From Marasmius tenuissimus (taxonomy: Eukaryota; Basidiomycota; Agaricomycetes; Agaricales; Marasmiaceae): a stretch of 64,000 nucleotides of DNA. Positions 50,914 to 61,990 of the stretch are shown here, one piece after another. The stretch spans positions 744,001 through 808,000 of the forward strand of contig JAQOTA010000052.1 of assembly GCA_029532415.1 (NCBI GenBank). The letters run 5' to 3'. A program made the translations under genes and the position numbers. The first letter of the stretch is position 1. The number at the start of each line of letters is the position of its first letter. The notes under the pieces are model-generated. The model searched no databases, had not been told where the DNA came from, and saw only the letters and a program-made list of their open reading frames with translations.

Positions 50914-51161
50914 GGGAATGAGTACTGAGTACTGAGTGGTTGAGGACAAGTTGCCGGGACCTGCGCCGGGAGCTAAGTAGCGGTAACAAACCGGCTATTG
51001 ATGCAAACGAACCTTGTCGGCAAGTAGGCTATGGTCTCAATTCACCCACGAATCATCAAGTACCCTGTCTCAAACCTTCAAATTATTCTCATCTCTCCTC
51101 TCTTCTGTACCACCACCATTCTTCACATTCAACTGCATTTTTATTAACGACCTTTCACGAC

Positions 51162-54100
51162 ATGTCCCAGCCCAATGACCCCCCTTCGAGCGCTTCCTTG
51201 TCGTCACCATTCCCAACATCCCGGTATCCTGACGATACTCAGACCCTCTCCGTGCCTTCAGATGCTAGGGATCCTTCAATAGCTCCCAGGTCTCCTGCAT
51301 CTTCTTTTGCTTCCAGAGAATCGTTTCTGACGGCCATATCCAGTCCTTCAAACTCTGAATTCGACAGTCCAATACCTCCTTCACACAATCCGACCTCCTT
51401 GTTGTCACCTCAGTCTACCGGCCTTCGAAAGTCCGTCTCAGTCGATTCATTTGTCCATTTTCCACGCGAAATACACTCCAATGTTGCCACAAGGCCCAAC
51501 CGAGGGAATACAGGATCAGCGTTGGAACCGCCTCGGGGGTTGATATCAGGTCTCAGGAAGGGTTTCGATAATCATTTAGCTGCCAGTGCTCGCGGTCGCG
51601 GTGGAAGTGTGAGCTCAGTCAAGGATGGGTATCAATCATCTGTGGCAGGGGACTCTGATGTAGAGCGCTCAGATATGCTCATCGGCTCTACCGACCGCTT
51701 CAAACGTTCATCCCTCAAGGGCCAGGATTCCAGCAAATCCTTCATACGCGGGGGAGAGTTGCCTTTACCATCGCGCACACCTACGCTCAGTACCACTTCT
51801 AGTATGAGTAGTATAATTTCAGCCTCGACCAGCTCCAGTACCCAGGAAGGCCGGGCCAGCATCCAATCCACACCTTCACTCCAGTCCCTCCAGTCCCTCC
51901 GTCCAAATCCCTCATTGTCCGGGCGGACTCGCAGCGGGAGCTTGGGGGTCTATACCCCAAGCTTGGGAAGAAGAATGCAGATCAACACTCACGTTAACGT
52001 TGGTCATCCTCCTTATTCTCTCGATTTCACGCAATTGATTGATGTTTAGAATGACCAAGGGCAAGCCGTCACCTTAGTTGTAGTGGGAACGGCAGGTTGC
52101 GGGAAATCGGTTGCGATTCGAAAAGGGTTGAAAAACTACGATTTGTCAGAACCCAGTGCACCATTACCAGGTGCCAGCCCCTCGATACGCTGTGAGTCTG
52201 ACGCAACATTCTCTGCTATCCCGCATTGCTCTGAACTCTGAGACGTTTTACTCTAGATACTCGCCGTATTGGCCGAATCGCGCAAGAGGACGGGTCGGAC
52301 TGTCCTCTCAACGTGATTGAAGTCGACGTAACAGACGCAATGTTGGAATCCTCTATATCGCCTGTCGACAATTTGCCCGAAGCTCCCAGAGTCGATGGTG
52401 TCGTTATCTGTTATAACGCTTCGCTTGAGGCGTCTTTCACGCCCGTCGAAGACCTCCTCCGTAAGCCACCACGTTTTGATTGTCAATTTCGATCTAATTA
52501 GTTTTTAGGAGGTTATCGTAACCTCCAGCTTCCCGTCATAGTGCTTGCATGTAAATCGGACCTTGAGCGACAAGTCGATCCCGAAACAGCGGCAGAAGTT
52601 CTGCAACAATATGACGCTGGATTGGTTGAGGTCAATACTAGTGAATCGGGAAGGGAGAAGATGAAAAGATCTTTTGACTGGATTCTCAAAGCCGTGGTTC
52701 GAGACCGACGTAAGGACACTGACCATACGAGTGAGAACCTATACTCATTCTACTTTCACATTCAGGTTCGTTCCGCAATAGGTGGGAGGATCACCGAAAT
52801 CCAGCTTCTCCTGAGCTTTTGTCGTCGCCGCATACATTTGTAGACGGCTCTAGAACGTCAACACCGACCTCTGCATCGATTACGACCACACCATTGTCAG
52901 CTTATCCACAATTCTCCTCTAAACCCCCACTTCCGTCAGCCGCGACGCCTACTTCCCCTACGCGAGTGAGATCAACGGGAGATCTTCTATCAGAACATGA
53001 GAAGTCTAAGATACGAGATTCCCAAACACCCGCATCCGAAGCAACGAATACGGCCGTTATAACGATGCGCTCAAACAGTACCGACTCGCTACGCGACCCG
53101 CGGCTCATACCCTCGAGTACTGTCAACGGTGAGCGTACGCCCAAGGACAAGATCGAGCCTAAGGAGAAAGAGTCATCGTACGTTCAAGTATCAATGCGTC
53201 CAACGTCCCTTGTGTTAATGACTGTACAGACGATCAGCCCAGTGGGCTACTCTCGATGAATTATTGGACAAATCACTATTTTTAGCTGTCAGCGGCGACG
53301 GTAAGCAAACAACGCGTTCTGTACGAGGCCCAGACTGAATACAAGCCAACGTGTAGACACCACATATGTCACGCATTTCCTCCTGACCTACAGACGATTC
53401 GCTAGTCCCCGCAGTGTCTTGCTGGCCATGCAAAAGCGGATGCGGCAGCTTGACAATCCAACAGGCGACCCGATCTTTGCCTGTTACGCCCAGATGAGGT
53501 ACGAGCTCAGTATACCCCCGTCCCCTGCACCTTTTAATAAATGCTCAGGATCTGTCATCTGCTTGAGCTTTGGATCGGCGACTACCCACACGACTTCGCT
53601 GTCCGTGGAACCGCAGGGGCATTGTCTGCGTTGATCAAATCGATAATCTCGAAGACCTACCTCCTCCACTATGGATCGGACTTCCTTCCCTTCCTCGAAC
53701 TCCTCCCCACATTGGTAGATAAGGACCATGCGTGGGCTTTGAAGGTTGAGGATATTGCCGATGAAAGCGACGATTCGTACAGTATGTTGGAGGACGACGA
53801 TGAGAGTGTCAAGTCCGAAATGAAGAGTCAAGCTCCGCCACCTACACCGCCAAAAAAGACGTCCACATCGAGCGCCCCGAATCGAGAACGGAAATCAAGC
53901 TTGCCGTTGAGCGCGAAATCTCTGTTCCCAAGTTCATCTAATTCTGGCAGCTCAGCGGACCCGGATTCAATGGATTTCAATTCCAAGCAGCAGCTCAGGG
54001 AGTTAGTCAGGCTTGCAAGTGAAGTTAATATGATCGATTCGGAGGAGATAGCACAGGAGATCACTCGGATAGAGAAGAAGCTTTTCTTGGAGATTGAGGT

Positions 54101-55070
54101 GGGTCCTTGCCGTTCCGTAAGGCCACGTTGGTTCATAATTTTGGCTCTACAGCCTCGTCATTGGCTACAATACACTTATGTGTCAGGACGAAAAGACCCG
54201 GAGACAGATCCGATCGCTCGTTTTAACCAAGTATCGAATCACTTAGCTGATTGGTACGTCCATCCTAAAAGATCATCGCGATGGAAATTTCTTGCTCACT
54301 TTTTTATTCACAGGGTCGTCTCTCTTATCTTGTGTCACGACAACATCAAAACCCGTGCTAAACAAATCGAGAAGCTCGTGGAGATAGCACAAAGGCTGCG
54401 TGCTTTGAACAACTACTCAGCCTTGCGAGCGTTCGTCGCAGGGATCAACGGCTCGACCTTCCCTGGTGACCAGACGATGGAGAGATTCAAGGCAAAATCA
54501 CCGGAACAGGCGAAGAATCTCCAGTCGTGGGATGTCCTGTTGCAAGCCATTCGCGCTCATCGTGCGTATCGCCTGGCTCTCAGAAACACCAAAGGAGCCT
54601 GTATACCTGCACTGTGAGTTTGTGGCTGTCGAACAACAGCCTCCTCGTTACTCATCCCGAATTCACAGTGAAGTCCATATGTCTGATCTGATTCGGGCGC
54701 ACGAAGGGAATGAGGACTTCAACTCGTCTGACCGTTCTAAGATTCACTGGGGCAAATTCAACATGATGGGAAGGTTCATAACGAGCACGACCCAGTGTCA
54801 AGCACAGTGTCGGTCTACCACAGATTACAACTTCCCGGAGCGTCCGCACATCAGTGCTCTACTCCAATCCAAATATGTCATGGATGATGAGGTAGGATAA
54901 CATCCTCGTACTTTTCTCGCGTACGCGACTAAGATTCTTTACAGACGCAGAAGTCTCGGACAGCCCTCTCCGACCCAGACATAGACGACGCAGCTCACTA
55001 CGCAGCCCCGCCTTCCGGAGGCGGTCAAACGAAGGACCCGGCACTCCTTCGTCGTCTCTTCCCTTGGTAG
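51162..55070 (+). CDS. Ras guanine-nucleotide exchange factor with N-terminal Ras-like P-loop domain
   Basis: RasGEF (CDC25-type) proteins load Ras-family GTPases with GTP. ATG 51162 opens a Ser/Pro-rich region of about 290 residues. Next is a P-loop domain (about 52050-52690): GTAGCGKSV (G1), VIEVDVTDAML where Ras has the DxxG switch, and LACKSDLE in the NKxD position. A second Ser/Thr-rich linker follows. The RasGEF N-terminal domain is TYVTHFLLTYRRFASPRSVL and ICHLLELWIGDYPHDF. The catalytic domain contains FNQVSNHLADWVVSLIL, KTRAKQIEKLVEIAQRLRAL, NNYSALRAFVAGINGS, IHWGKFNMMGRFI and the tail LLRRLFPW. The frame closes at TAG 55068-55070. Its 3' half has a broken second copy at 61991-63375. 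It faces GH76-like copy A tail to tail (223 bases). Confidence 0.9.
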
Positions 55071-55293
55071 AGGAATATGTTTTTTTCAAGCCATGTTTTC
55101 CCCTGGATTATCTATCGGAATCATACCCTGTATGCACGTTATATACTTCCTATGCTTTCAAGCCCTCCAGTTTTGTTCTTTTTTGCAATGCCTGTACTCG
55201 TTTTGCATGACCTCTCTATTGTTATTTAAATACTTGGAGAACCTTTCTACTTGTTCAATTCCGTACATGCCTGGCTCCAAGCTATGCTACGAT

Positions 55294-57727
55294 TTATTCT
55301 GTGCTTCGATAGCTGCTAGGGGGGTTGCGACTGATGTAATCCGGTGGTTGCTCGTCCTCCGGCCATTCCACTCCTCGAAGTCTACGGTTCAGCAAATCGA
55401 AGATTCTGGCCGTTGAAACCATGCTCAGCGCTCGGCTGGAGTTTGCAATGGAATGTGTGTCCTCCAAATAAGTTGACGAGAAGTCCGAGAGGTCCCGAGA
55501 TTCATGTCTCGAGGGTGGAGGGCGATGATCCTTGGAGGCCAGTTCCCCATCGGGCACGTCTCGAGAGACGTCTTTCTCTGTCACCGTGAACGGTTCTATC
55601 TGGTTTTGGTTCGCAGACTCGGTAGGTAGTGGTATTGCATTCATTACACCGGTTGAATTTGTGGATTTTCTTCTCCGCCGAACGAGCCAGAGGACGAGGA
55701 CGATAAGAAGACACACAGTTGCAAGGCCTCCCAACACAGCACCCACGATAGCTCCCCAGTTTGATGGCCCTCCCTTCGGTTCTGTACTCGTCACCTGCGG
55801 TTCGGGTGCGCCTGGGGGATCCGAGGGGTCGTTTTGAACGGGAGGATCCGAGGGGTCGTTTTGAACGGGAGGATCCGAGGGGTCGTTCTGAATGGGAATG
55901 CCCGCGACCAACATGGTCAGAGCGTTGACCTGGGTGTCAAGCGAGACTTTCCTGCTGGATGAGGGCCCCTGTGAGCTTGTCCAGGGAATGGAGTAGGTAT
56001 CGTTGTCACTTCCTTGTCCTCGTGCATTGTTCAGAACGGCATTGTACTGTACGGGCGTGTGAGTCAATCGTGGAAACTGGAGCAAGAAGCTGGGAGGGCA
56101 CCTGTACTCCAAGATACTCTCTGATGAAGGTGCGTAACGATGAACGAGTAGTGTTCCGATCGTAAGTGGCAGCTAATCCTCTGACGACGTATTGTCCGAC
56201 GAGTTCAATGGATGCCTGTGTACCTATCAATCTCAGTTCGAGTAAAAGGCGCGATAGCGGTGAGTAGTGCTGCTCACTGATGTCCGCAGTCAAAATACCT
56301 TCCTGACTATACCAAATCGCGCTCGAAACTGTGTTGTTGACAATTTCCAAGAGCCTGCAAGTTGAAAGTTCAATATGAAGATGCGACTGGTGCGTCCTAC
56401 CGCTGGGCTTACTCCGAGGAAATATCAGCAGTGTCTTGGTCAGACACCGACAACAGAACAGCTAAACCCTCGATCATGAGCCCAGAGTTTGCAGGGTATG
56501 CACGTGTGCCAGGGGCACAGCCGTCGAGATGTTTGCCATCTAATATGGTGCCCTTCGGGTTTCGAAGATGATAGCGATAGAATTGCCTGCTTTTCAAACC
56601 GAATTCGACGTATGTCGAATTCTTCGTGGCCTCTGCAAGTACGGAGCTAGCTCTGAAGGAGCAATGGTTAGATCTTTAGATTCAGCACAAAAGCGTGAAG
56701 ATACATTAGAAAAGATCTGAGAGGCATTCAAGTTAGTCTTCAGTTGACTCGTGGTTGTGTTCTTTTCCGTGGGACCCACCCTGTTCCAAGTGAATTGACA
56801 TATGAATCATTGGGTCTGTCGACCTAGAGGGAGATTTATGGACGCCAGTGTGTGCAGCTCAGTCGACGTACCCAAAAGGTACCCCCAGCCGTGCTCACTA
56901 CCGGTTGGTGAGTGACTTATGATAGAAATTAGACCCGTGGTACTCACAGCCGTTACAACTCGGAGAGATCGTGATGTTTCTTCTGTCGACTTTACCAGTT
57001 TGAAGTTGCTCCTCTTTTAGTGTGAAGATTTCTCCGCCACGCCACGCCAACTCTGCCCATGCCAGAAAAGACTGATCAGAGTATGCTCTGAATGCCTGAG
57101 TGGCGGCAATGCTGAAGGAACTACGGTTTGTCAGCGCACGGTGAGCAACGACACAGGTTGAGCAATCGCAAGTCCTCACAGCCCACAATTCATCTGCAAA
57201 GGGGCAAACATATGATTAGTTAGTCCGGTGATGGCCAAGAAACACGCAGACTGACAGCTAAATCGATGAATCCAGGCTGGAATTTCTCAGCTTGAGGGAA
57301 ATAGGTGAGGAGACGCTGCTTGTATATAGTTTGGTTGGTGAGCATATCAAACTGAGCCATCTGGGAGAAGAGTCTCCCTATCGACCCGTAATTGTCATCT
57401 AATTCGAATAATAGTATTGTTCAAACAAGTCTCGAGTAGTTTGATGGATAACCCTACCGTCGAACTTGATCTGCTCATTGGCATCGACAGTCATCGTGAT
57501 TGCTTTGTCTATAGCGTTCCTGGCAATGTCGATTCTTTCCTTCGTCGAGATGATAATATCCTTGTCCTGAGATACATGTGAGAAAGAGGATGTCACCAAC
57601 AACAGTGCAGTAAGACTAATAAGCTGACCTTCCATGCAGGATTGGGGTCAAACGTCGCGGTCTGGGCGTTGGTGGTAATCGCGAGGATCAGGGATGTGAT
57701 ATAAACAAAGGCGGAGGCAACGAGCAT
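55294..57727 (-). CDS. GH76-like single-pass membrane protein, copy A
   Basis: Ectodomain related to GH76 alpha-1,6-mannanases. ATG 57727 gives MLVASAFVYITSLILAITTN, a signal peptide. Exons continue with ISTKERIDIARNAIDKAI, NYGSIGRLFSQMAQFDML, FFPQ-type and MNCGLSFSIAATQAFRAYSD. Then AWAELAWRGGEIFTL, GGTFW, SFLIASSVLAEATKNSTY, YPANSGLMIEGLAVLLSVS and QYVVRGLAATYDRN, all family-like. A Pro-rich linker with a 3 x 9-residue repeat follows (QNDPSDPPV), then one helix (WGAIVGAVLGGLATVCLLIV), a basic stop (RRRRK), and a cytosolic tail of about 130 residues with LLNRRLR and QPPDY. The Asp-Asp pair of active GH76 enzymes aligns, by my reading, with Asn-Cys (MNCGL), so it may not cut mannan. All introns fit GT...AG and the frame is intact. 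Confidence 0.8.
55817..55897 (-). repeat. 27-base tandem repeat, three units, inside GH76-like copy A
   Basis: Three head-to-tail units of 27 bases starting GGATCCGAGGGGTCG on the plus strand at 55817, 55844 and 55871. The first two are identical; the third differs at two bases. In the minus frame they code for the nonapeptide QNDPSDPPV in the juxtamembrane linker, so unit gain or loss keeps the frame. Confidence 0.92.
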
Positions 57728-57778
57728 CTCGAAGGTTGTGAGTTCCCGTTAGCAAGCCGAGAGATTCGCAAAGATGCA

Positions 57779-57785
57779 TTTTATC
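57779..57785 (-). promoter_or_regulatory. TATA-like box of GH76-like copy A
   Basis: GGATAAAA on the minus strand, about 52-59 bases before ATG 57727, at the same distance as the TATA box of copy B. The match to consensus is only moderate. Confidence 0.25.
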
Positions 57786-57920
57786 CTCTGGTACCAGATA
57801 AACTGCGTTAGTTCCTCTCGCGATGGAATCATGATCTACCAAGGCCTGCACTGCATGCCTTGGCTGCCCAGACAGCCAACTTGATGAGTGTCGAATCTTC
57901 ATCATTCCGGGGCCTACATA

Positions 57921-58487
57921 CAGTCATCTACCGGTCAATGACACAAGATCAGTCAATGATACAAACAACTTTATTGCACCTTACCCTTATTATGCCGCTC
58001 TCAAATATTTACTTGAGACTAGGATATGTATCTTTTACTGTATCACAATGTTTCTGTGATGAAATAGATGCAGGAAAATATTCAGAGAAATGATTACTGG
58101 ACTTCTTGGGACTATTTTGGGGCTGGAGAAGGTATTTCGGGCTCCTGAACCTTGTGCTTCAAATTATATACTAAATCAGGCCTATAAAACATAACCTTGG
58201 CCCTCTTTTGTGTGTCAAGGGGGTGGAAGACTCATCCCATCGAGTATGTCTCCTTCCCTGCTAGATTTTGGCGCATTGATGGGAAATTCCCACCCGCCAA
58301 ACTTTGTGTCAAATTCACCGATTTCACTGTTTACGATGGCCCGGTCGTTCCTCCACCAAAAGCGGCACTATGATGGCTGATAATATGTATTAGAGGGTAT
58401 AATAAGACTGTGGATTGCTCAGAGTGGGGTGGAATATCGGGGTGTCTCATTTATACAACTTTGTGTCAATTGACCGGTAGATGACTG
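57921..58487. mobile_element. MITE-like element with Tc1/mariner-type ends
   Basis: 567 bases bounded by inverted repeats. The left end reads CAGTCATCTACCGGTCAAT then GACACAA; the right end, read inward on the minus strand, is the same 19 bases, one extra T, then GACACAA. Both ends are flanked by TA (57919-57920 and 58488-58489), the target duplication of Tc1/mariner transposons, whose ends commonly begin CAGT. A 13-base piece, AACTTTGTGTCAA, recurs at 58300 and 58457, giving a subterminal repeat. The inside is AT-rich and has no transposase frame, so it would need an enzyme supplied elsewhere. It sits about 190 bases upstream of the copy A start. Confidence 0.78.
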
Positions 58488-58867
58488 TACGTAGTATGTT
58501 CTGGTATTCAAAGCTACTCTTCCAAGGTCTCCGAAGTCGAGCTACCTTTAACCTGCTGAGATCCTACTAAGGATGTGCGCGAGAATAAGAAATGTATCGG
58601 GAGATAGACCATGCTAAGCAACACTCAACTGATGCTCTCTCAACTGATACCGTACGGTTTGGGTGATATTGTGGGGCCTGGGCACAGCAAAACACGTCGC
58701 GCGCCCGAGCGATCCGAGTTCTTCGGGACGTTATTGAAGATGGTTGGCAAGTTCAAAGTTGGCAACTGCCAACGATAGCCCGTGAGAAATTATCTGAGCG
58801 ACTGGGAACAAGCCGACTGAGGCCAAAGTTCAAAATCCGTGTGCTACATTGAATGTTACTTATATTA

Positions 58868-61346
58868 CTACATCACAATAGCTCGTTTTTGCTCAGTAGT
58901 ACTACCATTGTGACCTGCGGGAGCTTCCTCACTGAAGTAGTCCGGAGGCGGCTCATCCTGCCGCCATTCCCTCCCGGCTCGAAGCCTCTGATTCAGTACC
59001 CTAACAAGATCGGCTGTTGGAATGCTGTTGTCCGACTCTCTCACTTCCCTCTGAACTACGTTCGAGGTGGCATCTCCGTCGGTGAGCTGATTTTCGGGAG
59101 TTCCTTCGAACTGAGATGTTATACCGTCAGGTAGCCACTTCCCCTCCTTGTGCCCTCCAGATTTGGGTTTGCAGCGCAGGTGTTCCGATGTCGAGATAGT
59201 ATACGGATCGATCCGTGATTGAGTGAGACCCAAGCCGATGCTCCCTGTTCGCCGCAGATTTCTTCGACAGATTAGCCAAGTGGCTAAACCCGCAGAACAT
59301 AGAACGACTGTGACTGCGACTGCGACCCCCGCAATAACTGCTGCTCCTGGTCGAGCCGTGTGAGGGCCGGGAAAGGGTTTGGAGGGTTCTCCTCCCGGAG
59401 GGTTTGCATCGTTACGTATAGAAATAGCCGCGACCAAGATACTCAAGGCATTTGTTTGTTGCTCAAATGAAAAATCAGACGTGGCTGGTTGCTCTCTTGC
59501 CCAAGATCCACCATAGATGTTGTTGTTGACCCCTGATCCCCGTGCGTTGCCAAGGACCGCATTGTACTTTCCAAAAGTTCGGTGAGTGCATCAACATCAG
59601 GAGTAGAAGAAGCACACCTGTACAGCGAGATATTCTTGGATGTAAGGACGAAGGGCTGGCTGGCTTATATTCCGAATGTATATAGTAGATAAGCCACGAA
59701 CCACATACTGGGCGACTAGCTGTGCATTCGCCTGTGCATCTGTGATGATCTTGAGTATACTGGTTGACGAAATGGGGAATAGGAAAACACTCGCCACCGT
59801 CTACGAGTAAGATCCCTTCCGTGTCATACCAATCTACTTTCGAGACAGCTTTGTCCACAATCTCCTCTAGACTTCGAAGAGCCGGATATTTGATTAGCTA
59901 GGTGATGGAACAGGAATCGCGTTCAACTCACTATCTAGAGGTATCTTCCTCCTGCGATACTGAAAGCAAGGTCGCGAGGCCTTCGATCATGGCTCCAACG
60001 GCATTAGTGGGGAACGTGAGGTTGCCAGAAGCGCATGAATCTGCCCATATGCCGTCCAGCAGAACGCCTTCGGGGTTCCGAAGCTGGTTATAGTAGAAAT
60101 CCTTCGAATTGGATCCGGAATTGAGGTAAGTTTGATTTTGCGTAGCTTTCGCGAGCATGGAGCTTGTGCTAAAACACAGGAAGCCCAAGTGTCAGATAGC
60201 TCACGGACGGTTGGGCATGACATACATAATGTACAACCTGCCATGGAGAGCAAAATCAGCCTTCTACTCTCTCGATCCGTACATCCACCTACCCAGTGGA
60301 GAATGCATTCACAAACAACCCAACGGTGTTGTTTTCCTGATTGCGACGGATGAGTTTTCCTCAATATGTATGTTGCGTCAAGTCGTACCCCAAAGGTACC
60401 ACCAGCCATGGGCACTGGCCGCCCAGATCACCATCATCTCGTAAATAGTTGACCAGCGGTGTGACACCACAAACTCACCTTCAGCACATAGGTCGTTGAC
60501 TGTAGTGGCGTTAGGCTTCGAACGAAAACGACCCGAATGGAGCTCTTCTTGGCTGATGGTGTAAAACTCCCCTCCGACCCAAGCTGAACATGGCCCAGCT
60601 CTAGGAATGAGGGATCAGAATATGTTTCGTAAGCTTGGGCAGCAGCAATTCCATGTGCCCTGTATTCGGTACCGGTTTGTAGTTAGCAAGTTGAGCATCG
60701 ATCAAGAACAGGTCTTCTCCTACAGTCCCCAGCTCGTCTGTCCGAGCAGAAATAAGTCGAGAGTAATGTTATGAGATCTCCTAGTGTTTCGACGAGAACA
60801 TGAAGAAAGACGAACACTTCGAAAGGAGCGGGGAGGTTTGAGCTTGTCGGAGTCAAGTAACAACATCAATATGACAACCTACTTTTCATGTTGAAATCCA
60901 GGCCGGAAAGCCAATGCCTGAGGGAAAAAATCGAGGAGTTGCTGGTGATACGTCGTTCGTTTGGCGACCATGTCGAACTTTGCCATTTGGTTGAAGAAAT
61001 TCCCCATCGTCCCGTAATTTGCATCTGGATTGTTAGGGTGCAGGGAGCTCGTGGATCCTTGAATAGAATCGCTCGTACCTTCAAGCTTCAGCTTCCCACT
61101 AGTATCAACCATCATCGAGATCGTTTTATCGATACAGTCCTTGGCGATAGCAATTCTGTCGTCTGTAGAAATGGTGATATCTGTGTTCTGTAGAGTGGAA
61201 CCCAAGTGGCTGCTTTGAAAAACACGGCGAAGAGCTCCTAAAATGATACTCACCTTCCAAGCAGGGTTCGGGGCAAAATTCGATTCGCCAATCGCCACGC
61301 ATATATACATTGAGATGAGAAAAATAACGATTGCCGCCATGGGCAT
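58868..61346 (-). CDS. GH76-like single-pass membrane protein, copy B, with a probable frameshift
   Basis: Same architecture as copy A, but diverged. ATG 61346 (MPMAAIVIFLISMYICVAIG) is a signal peptide. Exons read ISTDDRIAIAKDCIDKTI, NYGTMGNFFNQMAKFDMV, TSWGLAHGIAAAQAYETYSD, GGEFYTISQEELHSGRF and GGTFG (copy A has GGTFW). ENNTVGLFVNAFSTG, LYIITSSMLAKATQNQTYL, AMIEGLATLLSVSQEED and QYVVRGLSTIYIRN follow. A short Pro-rich linker precedes the helix VIAGVAVAVTVVLCSAGLA, and the tail has LNQRLRAG and PPPDY. Between YSDPSFL and AWVGGEFYT (about 60570-60605) the exon is two bases longer than in copy A. The conserved frames on either side do not join, and I found no intron to mend it. The Asp-Asp pair aligns with Ser-Trp. 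It may be a recent pseudogene or carry a sequencing error. Confidence 0.68.
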
Positions 61347-61990
61347 AGTACAGTCACGGATGTGGGGACACTGATGGTAGCTAGACCCGCATGTGCACCT
61401 TTATAGCGACAACGCCCGCCGGTCAACGTTCAACCATCACGTTTGACTTCGAACCCAATCACGATCGGGAGGCGATCATATCAATACCGGCAAAGATGGC
61501 GATCCCGCATAGTGGAATCAATACGCCGAGGGGCAGTTAGATTCGGAGCAAGGATATATGCGGGCGAGTACTATTCCAGTCAGCGCACTCCAGTCGGCGG
61601 CTTTTGATCAAAGAGTTGAACGTTTGAGGTGAGTAGAGAGTCGAGCCCAACTCTGCTGGAGAGGTGATCGAGGTTGATCAACTTCAATGGCTGATGACGA
61701 GTCACAGAGCGAGTAACAACGTCTTGGCGATGCGCTGATTTCATTTGACCAGTGCAGACGCGAGATTAATCAAGACACTGACTGCAGAAGTGGTCCACCC
61801 GCAAGTCCTACAATTTACATGGGGTGTAGGTCGAACGAGTGTCGCACGTCGAAACCCTGATCGTGTCGTGATGAGTTGGAAGGTTGACCGTGAGAAATTC
61901 TTGAAACTGTTGCACAGTGCGGCCCGGGGCTTCCACCGGGCGCAAGGGCCCACTCATTTTCCGTAACCTCCGGGTTCAAGATCCCGTCAT
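61347..61990. other. Stretch between GH76-like copy B and the RasGEF fragment
   Basis: About 640 bases: the copy B upstream region with its TATA box, then sequence with no counterpart next to the parent RasGEF gene. A 73-residue open frame at 61745-61966 (ADARLIKTLTAEVVHPQVLQ...) is unlike any family I recognise and may be an exon fragment. Homology with the RasGEF gene starts abruptly at about 61991. Confidence 0.5.
61398..61405 (-). promoter_or_regulatory. TATA box of GH76-like copy B
   Basis: TATAAAGG on the minus strand, 52-59 bases before ATG 61346, a good consensus match at a usual distance. Confidence 0.5.

Larger units (their letters stand above)
57728..58867. other. Intergenic stretch between GH76-like copies A and B
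   Basis: About 1.14 kb. It contains the copy A promoter, the MITE-like element 57921-58487, and about 380 bases before the copy B stop with no supported gene (one weak 6-base-arm palindrome at 58758-58773). Confidence 0.5.

Noticed and set aside
57860..58093. 77-residue open frame near the MITE
   Set aside because: It crosses the left end of the inverted-repeat element and resembles no protein.
58758..58773. Palindrome GTTGGCAACTGCCAAC
   Set aside because: The arms are only six bases with a four-base loop; chance is likely in a 64 kb window, and no T tract or gene end is nearby.
61960..61990. GGTTCAAGATCCC, like the B box of a tRNA gene
   Set aside because: It has one base too many for the B-box consensus, and no A box, anticodon arm or acceptor pairing is found upstream.
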